From positions 62,001 through 126,000 of the forward strand of contig JAPOXV010000013.1 of NCBI GenBank assembly GCA_026706935.1: a stretch of DNA of 64,000 nucleotides. Direction: 5' to 3'. Shown here piece after piece: positions 33,251 through 44,100 of this stretch (positions are counted from its first letter, which is position 1; each line of letters starts with the position of its first letter). This DNA is from Gammaproteobacteria bacterium (GTDB taxonomy: Bacteria > Pseudomonadota > Gammaproteobacteria > Pseudomonadales > Azotimanducaceae). The position numbers and the translations under genes were made by a program. The notes beneath the pieces are model-generated. The model worked only from the letters and a program-made list of their open reading frames with translations. It was not told where the DNA came from and made no database searches.

Positions 33251-33362
33251 GAAAATGACCGTCGGTTACGTGTAAGAACGAAAGGAAGTTTAATATCTGA
33301 AACGTGAATAGCAGTAACGAGATCAGTAATCAACTACGCATCTCAATTCACGACGAAATTGG

Positions 33363-35555
33363 TCATGGTTCAGCAAAGTCGACAGGCGTAGGTTCAATCA
33401 GACCTAAAGCTACCCTCGCCTGTTTGCGGACGTAATGCTGCAGTGCTTTCATCTGCAAATCCGAAAGGTCAGAAAACATCGGCATTCCTCGTTTGACTAG
33501 CGTGCCTTTACGCACAACCGCATCTAGTACCGCATCCGCTAGCATCATCGGCGAGGCCCGTAGATCGGGAGCACCACCGCCAGAAACAGCTCCTCCACCG
33601 TGGCACATACGGCAATTGCCAAATACCTCGCCACCAAGAATTACAAGACTCTCGTCGAGTTCGAATTTAGGGTCGTCAAGAGGCATCGGTGGTTCTGGAT
33701 CGAGTATTTCGGGCATCGATTGCGTTCCTTCCAAGGAGAATGCGAAAAGCCGGCGAGGATGCTTCCCGTATCGCCACCCTAATTGGTAGTTGTCAGCACC
33801 GCCGCTTGTTGCAGGTGTTGATCCCCACCCAACCAGTAGCGCGATGTACTGACGTCCATTAATTTCATAGGTAATAGGAGGAGCCGATACACCTAGTCCG
33901 AGCTTCCAACTCCAAAGGGTCTTACCCGTTGCAGCATGGTATGCCTTCAAGTCACCCTTTACCTTGCCTTGGAACACTAAATTCCCTCCTGTCGTCAGTG
34001 TGCCTGGATTCCATGCTACGGCTAACGGCACCTGCCAAACCTGTTGCTGACGCACAGGATCCCAGGCTTGAAGAGAACCGGGAGTTGATTGACCATGCGG
34101 AAATACTTGCTTGATGTCGACCCCAAATCCGCGTTTTGGAACGGGTGTCTGCCATTCTGGAGATTTCCAACTTCCTATATCGATCTCATGGTCTGAATAC
34201 GAAAACGTCTCGTGGACCGTTGGGATGTACGCCAATCCGAGATCGGGATTGAAAGACATTGGCGACCAGTTGTGACCTCCCGGTGGTCCAGGAGTGATTT
34301 CGACCGGTCCGCCATCTTCATAGCGAGTCCCGGATATCTCGACAGGACGGGCAGACTTCAGGTCTACATGACTTGCCCAATTCACGTCAACGAAAGGTTC
34401 AGCAGAGATCAATGAACCATCACTTCGGTCGAGCACATAGAAGAAGCCGTTTTTTGGCGCGTGCAGCAAGGCTTTCACGTCGCGACCGTTAATTTCAAGA
34501 TCCGCGAGTACGATGTCCATGTTTGAGTTGAAGTCCCATGTCTCGCCTGGCGTTGTCTGGTAATGCCATCGATACGCACCGGTATCGGCGTCCAAAGCAA
34601 TTACGGAGCTCAGGAACAGGTTGTCGCCGCCGTCTGGACTTCGGATCTTCCGATTCCAAGGAGATCCATTACCCGTACCGATGTACACCGTATTGAATTC
34701 GGGGTCGTACGTCATGCCGTGCCATACATTGCCGCCACCTCCGAATTTCCACCAGTCTCCCGTCCACGTCTTCGCCGCCATCGCCATCGCGGCGTTTTCG
34801 AAACCGTCAGCTGGATTCCCAGGAACGACGTAGAAACGCCATGCCTGCTCTCCAGACTCTGCGTCGTAAGCCGTCACGTAACCGCGGGAGGGTCCGTGTT
34901 CGGCACCGCCATTCCCGATTAAGACCTTCCCGCGGAATGCTTTGGGTGCTCCTGTGATATACATCGCTTCGGTAGGGTCAATCGTTAGCGTCGTCCAAAC
35001 GTGCGTTCCCGTATGCGCATCAAGGGCGATGAGTCGACCGTCGACGGTCGCGAAATAGACCTTTTCTCCCCACATCGCCATCCCACGGTTTCCATGCAGA
35101 AAAGCAATCCGTGAGCGTGGTTCGGGTAATGGCGTCTCGTTAGGGTCGTAGGTCCATCGAAGCTTTCCAGTTTTCGCGTCAACCGCACGTGCGATATTTC
35201 GTGAGCACACGAAATACATCACGCCGTCAGCTACGAGTGGAGTGGCTACAAGCCCTACCGCATCGGGCAGTTCCAAGTACCAATCGAGCGTGAGATGTTT
35301 GACGTTTTCGCTGTTGATTTGGTCAAGTGGACTAAAACGTTGCTCGTTGTGGTTTCGACCATACGTCAACCACTCAGCGTTATTGTTAACGTCGGCAATC
35401 GCCGCGTCGTCAACGATTGCCGGATGCGAGAGCGCCGCGCCGATGATCGCCCCGGCGCCCAGCACGACATAGATCCCGCGCACCATCATCTGAGATGCGC
35501 AGGATTGTCTAAATAGAAACGACTCGACGAATGCCCTTAAGGGGCCGTAAGTCAT
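33363..35555 (-). CDS. PQQ-dependent quinohaemoprotein alcohol dehydrogenase
   Basis: The 730-residue periplasmic enzyme oxidises an alcohol with PQQ and passes electrons to its own cytochrome c domain. An N-terminal hydrophobic segment (about 24-42) is followed by an eight-blade propeller with the usual blocks: WLTYGRNHNEQRFSPL, GNGGAEHG, GYVTAYDAESGEQAW, QTTPGETWDFNSNMD (catalytic Asp region) and GGHNWSPMSFNP. The haem site is CRMCH near residue 650, with a downstream Met (KRGMPMF) as likely second ligand. The adjacent-cysteine disulphide of methanol dehydrogenases is not seen. Its ATG overlaps the TGA of the TonB receptor gene by four bases, so the two are translationally coupled. The substrate is unknown. 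Confidence 0.92.
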   Translation of the reverse strand: MTYGPLRAFVESFLFRQSCASQMMVRGIYVVLGAGAIIGAALSHPAIVDDAAIADVNNNAEWLTYGRNHNEQRFSPLDQINSENVKHLTLDWYLELPDAVGLVATPLVADGVMYFVCSRNIARAVDAKTGKLRWTYDPNETPLPEPRSRIAFLHGNRGMAMWGEKVYFATVDGRLIALDAHTGTHVWTTLTIDPTEAMYITGAPKAFRGKVLIGNGGAEHGPSRGYVTAYDAESGEQAWRFYVVPGNPADGFENAAMAMAAKTWTGDWWKFGGGGNVWHGMTYDPEFNTVYIGTGNGSPWNRKIRSPDGGDNLFLSSVIALDADTGAYRWHYQTTPGETWDFNSNMDIVLADLEINGRDVKALLHAPKNGFFYVLDRSDGSLISAEPFVDVNWASHVDLKSARPVEISGTRYEDGGPVEITPGPPGGHNWSPMSFNPDLGLAYIPTVHETFSYSDHEIDIGSWKSPEWQTPVPKRGFGVDIKQVFPHGQSTPGSLQAWDPVRQQQVWQVPLAVAWNPGTLTTGGNLVFQGKVKGDLKAYHAATGKTLWSWKLGLGVSAPPITYEINGRQYIALLVGWGSTPATSGGADNYQLGWRYGKHPRRLFAFSLEGTQSMPEILDPEPPMPLDDPKFELDESLVILGGEVFGNCRMCHGGGAVSGGGAPDLRASPMMLADAVLDAVVRKGTLVKRGMPMFSDLSDLQMKALQHYVRKQARVALGLIEPTPVDFAEP

Positions 35556-37840
35556 CTAGTGATTTGAATCTCGATACCGACGACGCGCGGTGGGTCGAAC
35601 GAACCCCATGGGACCAATGCGTTGTACGCGAAGGCGATGGCGGCCTCGTTCGTCAGGTTGCGGCCGAATAACGACACACTATTGCCTTCGCCCCAGAGGA
35701 ACGAAACGGCACCATTCCATTTCGTCGCAGCTGAACGGTAATAGGTGTCTTCGTTGCTTTGCCCGTACGCGTTATAGCGAGACTGGTAGCGCGCATCGAG
35801 GCTGAACTCGAGCCGCGAATCGGGTAGTCGATCCGTATCCCGACTATACCGGACGCTGCCAAATGCACTCCATCGAGGCGCCATCATGACGTCGAGATGT
35901 GAGTTATCCGTCTCAATGCCGTCATTGTTGAGGTCAACCACGAACTCGGCCCACGAAGCGCTGAGATGGCCAAGCGATAAGTTCATCGCGAGATTCGGGC
36001 TCAATAGCCATTCAGACTCCACTTCGATCCCTCGAATGCCGACGTCGCCGAGGTTTATCGCGATCGCTTCCGTACCTCGCCCAGTGAAGTTTGGTCGTCG
36101 AACTAACCCCACCAGTTTCTCGTAGTCCATCACGAACGCCGCCGCAGAAATTCGGCCTCTGCGATCCAACAGCTCAGATTTAAGTCCAAATTCATGGTTC
36201 GTCACATACTCTGCTTCATACGGACCAATGTTCTGCACTCGCGTCGCGCGACCGTTAAACCCTCCTGGTTTAAAGCCTGTTGACGATGTGAGGTAAATCA
36301 TCGTTGCCTCTGAAACGTCGTACATTCCGCCGACTCTCCAAGTTGGTTGATCCCACGTATTGGTCAGACTTAACCTGCGTGGCGGCGTTTGTTCCGCAGG
36401 CGGCGGTCGAGGGTCATGGCGGATATGTACGGTCTTTTCATCTTGCGTAAGTCTCCCGCCGAATACGAGCGAAAACGCATCGGACACGTGATAGTCCGCT
36501 TGTCCAAACGCGGCGACCGTCTTCGTTTCTTGATTCGCTACGACCGTAATGAACGCGTCTTCGAATCCATAAGTATCCGAGTATGGTGCGCCATTGTTCT
36601 GGTACGAAGTACGCGTTGATTCTTCTTGGAAGAGAAATACTCCCGCAGTGTAGTCCCAGCGCTCACTGTGAGCGTCACGAAAACGAATTTCCAAGCTATC
36701 CTCTTCGTGCTCAATTCCGAAGCCGAGATTGATGATCAACCCGCCACCCCGTACAGGTGGTTCCGTGCCCGCTCTCCCGTCCAAATCAAACCAAGACAAG
36801 AAGTCAGCAGTTTGCGTGTTCGCAAGAAACGTTAGCGTGCCAGGTTCAATGCTGAAATCGGATCTCAGCGTCAGACCTTTCTCCGCCGACTCCGCAAACC
36901 CATGTTCGTCCTGTCGCACGAGATGGACGTCGCCGTCCGCGGTACCGCGCGGATCCTGCTGGAAGTTGGTCACCGGAAGTCCGTCGACATCTTCGTCCAA
37001 TCGATATGCAGTCAGCGTCGTATGAATTCTGTCAAGATCATGATCGACCTTGAACCGGAAATTCGTGGCATCAGTCCCACCTAGGAATTCGTCGTCGTAA
37101 TCATTCTTTACGTGACCGTCGTAGTTGCGGAAGCCAGCCGATAACCGGGCGCGGACGCTACCATCAAAAACACTACCTGAGTCTGCCGAAAGGCGTAAAT
37201 GACGAGTTCCGTATTCAGCGAGTGATAACCGACTGATGAATCCTGGCTCGTCGCTCGCGTCCTTCGTAATGACGTTGATCGTACCTGCAAGGCTGGTACG
37301 ACCAAATAGTGGACCCTGCGGTCCGCGTAGGATTTCGACGCGTTCAACGTCGATCTGGTCATGCAGCACGCCTGTGTTCCGCGCATGCGGCGCGCCGTCT
37401 ACCAGGACCTGCGTCTTCGAATCGGACAAAGGATCCGTCTCGTAAAAACCAATCCCCCGTATCGCAAAACTTCCGCCGTTACCAACCATCACGCGCTGCT
37501 TGATCGTATTCGGAACCAGCCCATTCAGATCCGTGAGATCTATCGCGCCCAGCGCTTCGATTTGAATCCCGTCCAGCGCTGACACTGACGACGGAACGTC
37601 CTCGATGTTCTCTTCGACCTTCTGTGCAACCACAAGAATCTCGTCGAGGGTTCGACCTTCTTGCTCAGCGTCATCATTCGCTGACTCGGCTTGACTCCAG
37701 ACGCTCTGCTGCGCAAGCATCAATCCAGCGACGCAAAGAACCCCTGCAAGGTTTTTGACCTGGCAGTTGCAACTCCGTACGTGAGATATACGCAACGTCT
37801 TGCTTAACGAAGCGTTCCTATCGATACATCCAGAAAACAT
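35552..37840 (-). CDS. TonB-dependent outer-membrane receptor
   Basis: The receptor is about 762 residues and starts at ATG 37840 (GTG 37843 is adjacent), with GGAGGA directly before. The signal sequence VLCVAGLMLAQQSVWSQA is preceded by a rather long n-region. A TonB-box-like LDEILVVAQK (about 65-75) leads into a plug domain with FAIRGIGFY, QVLVDGAPH and VERVEILRGPQGPLFGR. A 22-strand barrel follows, with GFKPGGFNGR and LGDVGIRGIEVE as family hallmarks of the iron-siderophore and sterol-type receptors of marine bacteria. It ends in IQITR rather than an aromatic residue, which is mildly unusual. The gene lies between RND permease and PQQ dehydrogenase in one direction, which suggests uptake of the substrate of that enzyme or a linked function. 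Confidence 0.92.
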   Translation of the reverse strand: MFSGCIDRNASLSKTLRISHVRSCNCQVKNLAGVLCVAGLMLAQQSVWSQAESANDDAEQEGRTLDEILVVAQKVEENIEDVPSSVSALDGIQIEALGAIDLTDLNGLVPNTIKQRVMVGNGGSFAIRGIGFYETDPLSDSKTQVLVDGAPHARNTGVLHDQIDVERVEILRGPQGPLFGRTSLAGTINVITKDASDEPGFISRLSLAEYGTRHLRLSADSGSVFDGSVRARLSAGFRNYDGHVKNDYDDEFLGGTDATNFRFKVDHDLDRIHTTLTAYRLDEDVDGLPVTNFQQDPRGTADGDVHLVRQDEHGFAESAEKGLTLRSDFSIEPGTLTFLANTQTADFLSWFDLDGRAGTEPPVRGGGLIINLGFGIEHEEDSLEIRFRDAHSERWDYTAGVFLFQEESTRTSYQNNGAPYSDTYGFEDAFITVVANQETKTVAAFGQADYHVSDAFSLVFGGRLTQDEKTVHIRHDPRPPPAEQTPPRRLSLTNTWDQPTWRVGGMYDVSEATMIYLTSSTGFKPGGFNGRATRVQNIGPYEAEYVTNHEFGLKSELLDRRGRISAAAFVMDYEKLVGLVRRPNFTGRGTEAIAINLGDVGIRGIEVESEWLLSPNLAMNLSLGHLSASWAEFVVDLNNDGIETDNSHLDVMMAPRWSAFGSVRYSRDTDRLPDSRLEFSLDARYQSRYNAYGQSNEDTYYRSAATKWNGAVSFLWGEGNSVSLFGRNLTNEAAIAFAYNALVPWGSFDPPRVVGIEIQITR

Positions 37841-37918
37841 CACTCCTCCGACATCAAAAGTGTTGTTGTTTCGTGATTGTGAAAAACGTGTTCCTACGCG
37901 AACACAGGCGAGATCAAC

Positions 37919-40900
37919 TCATGTCGCCAACGCCGGCGTCCGACGCCGTCCAACGTTCGCGATCCGATCGACTAACGTCATGATCGCTGGCACCAGGAAC
38001 AATGGACCGAGGCTGGCAAACGCCATCCCTCCGATCAAGCTCACGAATAGTGGCAAAATCGTCATGATCGATTCTGATTTGCTATAGACGATGGGTAGTA
38101 GCCCAATAATCGTGGTAGCGGTCGTAATAAAGATCGCTCGCGCGCGCAATTGCGCGGCGGCAGATACGGCCTCTGCAACCGATGAGGCAGGGTTTTCCCG
38201 CCGAATCTTGTTAAAGGCGTGAAGTAGCACGAGCGCGTCGTTCACCACGACACCCGATACGGCAACAAGCCCGTAAAGTGAAGTGAGTTTTACCGGGTAG
38301 CCCAAAGCCCAGTGCAAGTAAATCGCACCAGCCAACGCGAGCGGGATGCCAACCAATACATACAGCGGCTGAAGAAGACTTCGCAGCTGAATGGAGACGA
38401 TCGCAAAAATCAGGGTCAGCGCGATGGGGAACGTCACTGCCAGACCGCTCAACGTCTTGACCGTGTCGCGCGACGACCCGGTCGGAAGGTAGTTCAGACG
38501 CGGATACTCGAGTGCAAGCTCGCTCAGCAGCTCCGACTTCATCAAGTCTTCCAGTTCTTCCGATGACGAGATCGCGTTGTTGTAGTACACCGTAAACGTG
38601 ACTGCTGGCCAACCGTCGACGCGCTGACGCTGCGCTAAATCTTGATGTTGCACCGTCTCCGCTACCCTGGAAAAAGCCGCCACCGATCCGTTGGGCAATG
38701 CGATGAGTTCGTTCTCAAGGTCGGCGTGACTGCTCCTGCGCTCTACCGGGTAACGAACCATCACGTCAATGTTGTCGGAGTTTCTAACGATGCGGTCGAC
38801 TTTTGCACCGAAATATCGGTTTCTTAGCTGACGCGCCACATCGGCTTCGGACAAACCTGATGCACGACCCGCGTTCGTTACATCGACTTCAAAGTTGATT
38901 TTGTCGTACTCCAAGGTATCTTCCACCGCGTAGACTGCCGGTAACGAAACCAGCTGCGCCTTCAGCTTCTCAGCCGCTTCGACAACGTCCTCTTCATCTG
39001 GATGCAAAAGGACGTATGCCACGGCCGCGGCCGTCGCCTGCGTTGACGTCCGAAACGCCAAGCGATCAAGCCCTTCAATCGCCTCCATGTGGTTAATCCA
39101 CGTCTGTTTTAGCTCGGCTACGGACACGTCACGATCGGGTGGAATGTTCAATCGAAGCTGCACGGTCGCGCGATTTTGAGCAGGTTCGGGTTCAGCGAGT
39201 CCCAGGAGCGTTTCCACTGGGCGGTGCATCCCAGCAATGACGTTAATGGCATTCACCGCCGTGCCGCCCGTCGTTTCGTTCGCCTCGTAGGCTGTCCAGA
39301 CGATCTGTTCTGTAGCTCGTACGGTATCGTCGAACGTCGATCCAATCGCCATGGTGAGATCAACCTGCAATTGCCTCTCGTCTAGATTGTCGCCGACCGC
39401 GTCGAACTTCACGATATTGGTCATAAAAAGAGCGACCGCTACGCCAATGACCAATGAACATGCGGTAATTGCCGCGATCGGTCTACGCGTGCAAGCAGCA
39501 ATCAGTGGTGTCAACCAATCGTTGATCAACGACTCAAACAGTCCCGATGTTCGAACCTGAACCGCAGTCAGTGGCCAACGACTGCGTGGCCAGCTCGACG
39601 AAAGGTGTGCGGGTAACAAGAAAAACGCGTCGAAGAGTGAAAAGAACAGCACCACAATCACGACGAGTGCGAGCGTGCTGATCAATTGACCAATGTTGCC
39701 GTCGAGAGGTAACAACGCAGCAAATGCGATCATCGTTGTGACGACACCTACGACGACCGGGACCATCACTTCGCGTGCACCCACGATCGATGCTTCAAGT
39801 CGCGACAACCCGTTGCGGCGATGCCGCGCAATGCTCTCGCCAACGATGACTGCGTCGTCCACAACGATCCCGATCACGACCGCAACACCTAACACGACCA
39901 TAACGTTCAGCGTGACCGATAGAGCATGCAGTGCAATGAACGAACCGATGACCGCGGTCGGTATACCGACCGTAATCCAGAACCCGATTCGCAAGTCGAA
40001 TACGAGGATCAGTACGAGGAACACGAGCACGGCTCCGATCAGTGCGCCGTTTCCAATCGTCGTTAACTGCCGTTCGACCGAAAACACGCGGTCGAGCCAA
40101 TGCTCGACGTTCATGCCTGGCGGCGGTGCGTGTGCGTCCAGGAACTCATCGACCTCGTCCATGACCGTCACCGGATCGATACCTGGCGGCGCCGCGACAT
40201 CAATGAAGACCGCCGGAACACCGTTTATCGTATTGATGATGGGATCTTCTACGAAGCCATCGCGAACCGTTGCGACATCCGAGAGTCGTACGATCGTTCC
40301 GTCCGGTCGATGCAGAACCACGATGTCTTTGAATTCTTCACCTCGATTGCGCTTGTCCAGTGCGCTAATCACAACGCTTCCCGACTGTGTCGCCAGCTCG
40401 CCGCCTGAAACATTCGCGGACGACTGGCGAATCGCGACTGCAACGTCGTGAATCGTCAATTGATGTTGTATCAGTTGTCGTTCGTCTACCTCGATCTGGA
40501 TCTCTCGTTCTCGCGCTCCGACCAAGTCGGCAACGCGGACGCTTGGAAGCAGCAACAGTTGTTCCCGTACGTAATCCGCGTAAGCCCGAAGTTCCACTTC
40601 AGACCGCGTCGCCGAGGTAACTGCTAGAGACAGCACGTTTCGCAGAATCTCTTTTAAGACAATCTCCGGTTCGTCCGCACCTGCCGGTGGAAAATCCTCG
40701 ATACTCTGTACCGCCGTTCTAACGAATTCGAGCTTTTGTGATACGTCAGTCCATTGCTCTAGTTCGACCAGAATCTCACCTCGACCGCGCCATGCATTAG
40801 AAGTGATCCGTTCGACTCCGTCGAGCGATACTAGACGCTCCTCGATCCGACGAACGATGTCCTCTTCGACTTCTCGTGGAGTCGCTCCATCGTACGGTAC

Positions 40901-41083
40901 GTTGATCGCGATGGTACGAAGATCGATTAATGGATATCGCTCGAATACCGCGCTTGAGAAAGCGAAGATGCCTACACCGAGCAATAGCAGCATGATGCCG
41001 GTGACCGCGACGTGGTTGTGAACCATGTAGTCGAACGGTCCTTTCCAGCGGAGTTTAGTTGCTCCTGATTCGGTAGTAGGCAA
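37919..41083 (-). CDS. RND-family efflux permease, second of a pair
   Basis: The 1,054-residue inner-membrane protein has AcrB-type layout: TM1 (about 28-48), a large periplasmic loop, TM2-6 (about 340-490), a second loop and TM8-12. The proton-relay pair is present in GIVVDDAVIVGE near residue 404, but TM10 reads SGVVVNDALVLL, without the Lys found in AcrB. It follows a paralogue of identical length by 27 bases. A TTG start is preceded by AGGGA. Two different permeases behind one adaptor recall the heteromeric MdtBC arrangement. Substrate unknown; a role in export of drugs, lipids or metabolites is inference. No outer-membrane channel gene is in the cluster. Confidence 0.9.
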   Translation of the reverse strand: MPTTESGATKLRWKGPFDYMVHNHVAVTGIMLLLLGVGIFAFSSAVFERYPLIDLRTIAINVPYDGATPREVEEDIVRRIEERLVSLDGVERITSNAWRGRGEILVELEQWTDVSQKLEFVRTAVQSIEDFPPAGADEPEIVLKEILRNVLSLAVTSATRSEVELRAYADYVREQLLLLPSVRVADLVGAREREIQIEVDERQLIQHQLTIHDVAVAIRQSSANVSGGELATQSGSVVISALDKRNRGEEFKDIVVLHRPDGTIVRLSDVATVRDGFVEDPIINTINGVPAVFIDVAAPPGIDPVTVMDEVDEFLDAHAPPPGMNVEHWLDRVFSVERQLTTIGNGALIGAVLVFLVLILVFDLRIGFWITVGIPTAVIGSFIALHALSVTLNVMVVLGVAVVIGIVVDDAVIVGESIARHRRNGLSRLEASIVGAREVMVPVVVGVVTTMIAFAALLPLDGNIGQLISTLALVVIVVLFFSLFDAFFLLPAHLSSSWPRSRWPLTAVQVRTSGLFESLINDWLTPLIAACTRRPIAAITACSLVIGVAVALFMTNIVKFDAVGDNLDERQLQVDLTMAIGSTFDDTVRATEQIVWTAYEANETTGGTAVNAINVIAGMHRPVETLLGLAEPEPAQNRATVQLRLNIPPDRDVSVAELKQTWINHMEAIEGLDRLAFRTSTQATAAAVAYVLLHPDEEDVVEAAEKLKAQLVSLPAVYAVEDTLEYDKINFEVDVTNAGRASGLSEADVARQLRNRYFGAKVDRIVRNSDNIDVMVRYPVERRSSHADLENELIALPNGSVAAFSRVAETVQHQDLAQRQRVDGWPAVTFTVYYNNAISSSEELEDLMKSELLSELALEYPRLNYLPTGSSRDTVKTLSGLAVTFPIALTLIFAIVSIQLRSLLQPLYVLVGIPLALAGAIYLHWALGYPVKLTSLYGLVAVSGVVVNDALVLLHAFNKIRRENPASSVAEAVSAAAQLRARAIFITTATTIIGLLPIVYSKSESIMTILPLFVSLIGGMAFASLGPLFLVPAIMTLVDRIANVGRRRTPALAT

Positions 41084-41110
41084 GTCGGAGAGTCCCTTTT
41101 TACTTCGCGA

Positions 41111-44100
41111 CTACGATGTCGCGGCTTTTGCCGGGGCACGCGTGAGAAAGTCCTTCGTTATCTCGGCGATCATCGTTACCGACGGTAAGAAGAACAAAAG
41201 ACCAATGCCCGAGAACACGAGCCCAAACGTGATGCTCACAACCATCGGAATCAAGAATTGGATCGCTTCGCTGCCACTGAACAGCATGGGCGTTAAACTG
41301 AGCGCTGTTGTCACGCTCGTCAGTAGCACCGCACGTGCACGTTGTCGTGTCGCCGCCGTAATGGCAGCAATCGCTGGCGTCTGCGAGTCCGCCATGATTT
41401 GATTGAATCGGTGAAGTAAGAGGATCGTATCGCTCACGATTACGCCCGATACCGCGATAAAGCCCAATATGGACGCGAAGCTGAATACGTACCCGAGAAC
41501 AAAGTGACCGACCACCGCACCGACGAACGCCATAGGAATACCCGCCAGGGCAAGTAACGGCTGTACGAAACTGCGCAGGAATGACGAGATGAGCACGTAC
41601 AGCACGAGCAATCCAATTGGAATCGATATCTGAAGGATCGAAGCCGCACGAGCGGCATCTTTGGATTGCCCGTGTAGCTCGATGTGTACCCCCGGATATC
41701 GACGTTGCAGTTGCGGAAGTAATTCCGTTGCGATCTTTGCGGCTGAACCGATCGAAGCCCCCGTGCGTCCGATATCCGCGGTCACCACCACCGCGCTTCT
41801 GCCATCGATGCGCATGTGATCCGCGAACGTATTGGATTCCTTGAGCTCCGCGATCGCAAAGAGAGGTACTTGCTCCCGACCATTCGGCAGAAACACGAGC
41901 TCATTCATGAGATCCGCATACCGAGTGCGTCGATCCTCTGGATAGCGCACCATGACCAACAGCTCTTCCCGACCACGTTGAATGCGTTGTGCTTCTGCGC
42001 CGTAAAAGGAATTTCGTAATTGCGTGGCTACGGACGCCGCGGTCAGTCCACTTGCACGGCCGCTGTCGTTCAGTACGACTTCAAAACTGCGTTTCCCTAT
42101 AGCTGTCGAATTCGAAACGTTCGTCACACCGTCACGATGAGCTAGCATTTCCTGAAAATCTTCAGCTGCCGATTGAACGACGTGCGCGTCTGGATGGGTC
42201 AGCGCGAATGACAGCTGACCCGCAATCTCGTTGCTGTGTGCGACGGTGACCGCGTGAACGCCAGGTATCTCAACTAGCTTGCGCTGCCATCGATGCGTGA
42301 AGTCAGCGACCGAAATTACCCGATCCACTGAAGGATTAAGTCGGACCTTGACCGACGCCACATTCGCCGAATTCGCGTGTAGTTCAACCCCGCTAACGCG
42401 CTCCCTTGGCAAGTATTCGCCGATCGAGATTGCCGTCGCGTCGATGACGGATCCTTCCACCTCAGCGTCGATATTTGCAGCCAGTTCTGCAGCGCGTTCA
42501 GCGGATGCTCTGATATCTTCTGGTCGAGCATTGGCGTGTAAGAGCAAATCGACCTGCACATCCATGTCATCAATAGGACTGAATGCAACGTCGTATTCGA
42601 CGACTCTTGTCAGAAGCAGCGATGCCGCGACGATTACGCTGGCTACGACAACTGCGGGTGGCAGATACGGGTTTCTGATGGACCACGAGATCATAGGAAT
42701 GATCCTCGTTTGCATCTTTTGTTCGAACCACGTTTGTACACGATTCTGAGCTTCAGATAGCGGCCACGCACTGACGTAACCAGCTTTCGCTAGATGACCT
42801 GGGAGCACCAGCGCGGCTTCGAGGATTGAAATCGCAAGTACCACGACAGCTACGATCGGAATCCCAACCAGGAGCTGTCCGATTAGACCGTCTAGCGGTA
42901 ACAGTACCGCAAACGCGATGATCAGCGCAAGCACACCGATCGACACCGGTGCTATGACTTCCTTCGTGCCTGCAAGCGCGGCCTCTGCAGGTGAGTAACC
43001 CGCTTCCCGAAATGTCATGACACTCTCGGCGACGATGATCGCGTCGTCCACCACGATGCCGATCAGGACAAAGAACGCAAAGAGAACAATCAAGTTGACA
43101 TTAAGGTCCAACAACGGAAACAGCACCAAAGCGCTGAGGAATACCGCTGGTACGCCTAGCGTGACCCATTTCGCGGTTCGCAGGTCGAACACCAGAAGCA
43201 GCGTGATGAACACGAGTGCCAGTCCGATCAGACCGTTTCTCACGATGGTGTACATGCGACCTTCTACCGCCCACGTTTCATCGTCCCATACCGACATCGA
43301 AACTGAATGCGGACGGCTATATTGAGCGAGAAAATCACGCACTTCCGAACTTGCTTCCCGCTGCGATGTGTCGGCAGTCCCTCGCACGTGCACGAATACA
43401 GTCGGAATCCCGTCAACGGTTGCAGCGACGTCGCTCTCCAACAGGCTATCGCTGACGGTCGCGATATCGCCTAACCGTATTAAAGATCCGTCGGGTCTCG
43501 AGACAATCACTATTCGAGCAAAATCTTCCGCATGAGTACCTTTCGCGAGGGTGCTCATCACGATGTCGCCCGACTGGGTGCGCAATTCGCCACCCGTGAC
43601 GTTTACCGACGCTTTTCTAACCGTTGCGACGACATCCCTTAACGTAAAGCCGTATTGGGTTAGTGTTTCCTCGTCGACTTCGATCCGAATCTCTTGATTC
43701 TTCGTTCCTACGAGTTTGACAATGGCGACACTCGGCAGCAAGAGCAAATCGTCGCGCAGCAGTTCGGCTTCATGTCGGAGCTGATAAGGGTCCAGCGTCG
43801 GCGAACTTACGGCAAGCGTGAGGACATTGCGGGTAACCTCGATCCTCGTCACTTCAGGCTGGTCGGCGTTCCGCGGTGGAAAATCCTCAATCCGTTCGAC
43901 TGCGGTACGAACGGCGTCTAAGGTATCGACGTCGTCCGCGAAGGATTCCATTTCTGCGTCAACGATCGCACGACCTTCCAGCGCTCTGGAGACGACACGA
44001 GTTACTCCGATGGTTCCGACGAGACTCTCTTCGATTCGCTTGAGGATGTCCTCTTCTACTTCAGTCGGGGAAGCACCGGGATAAGGCACTTCAATTCGAA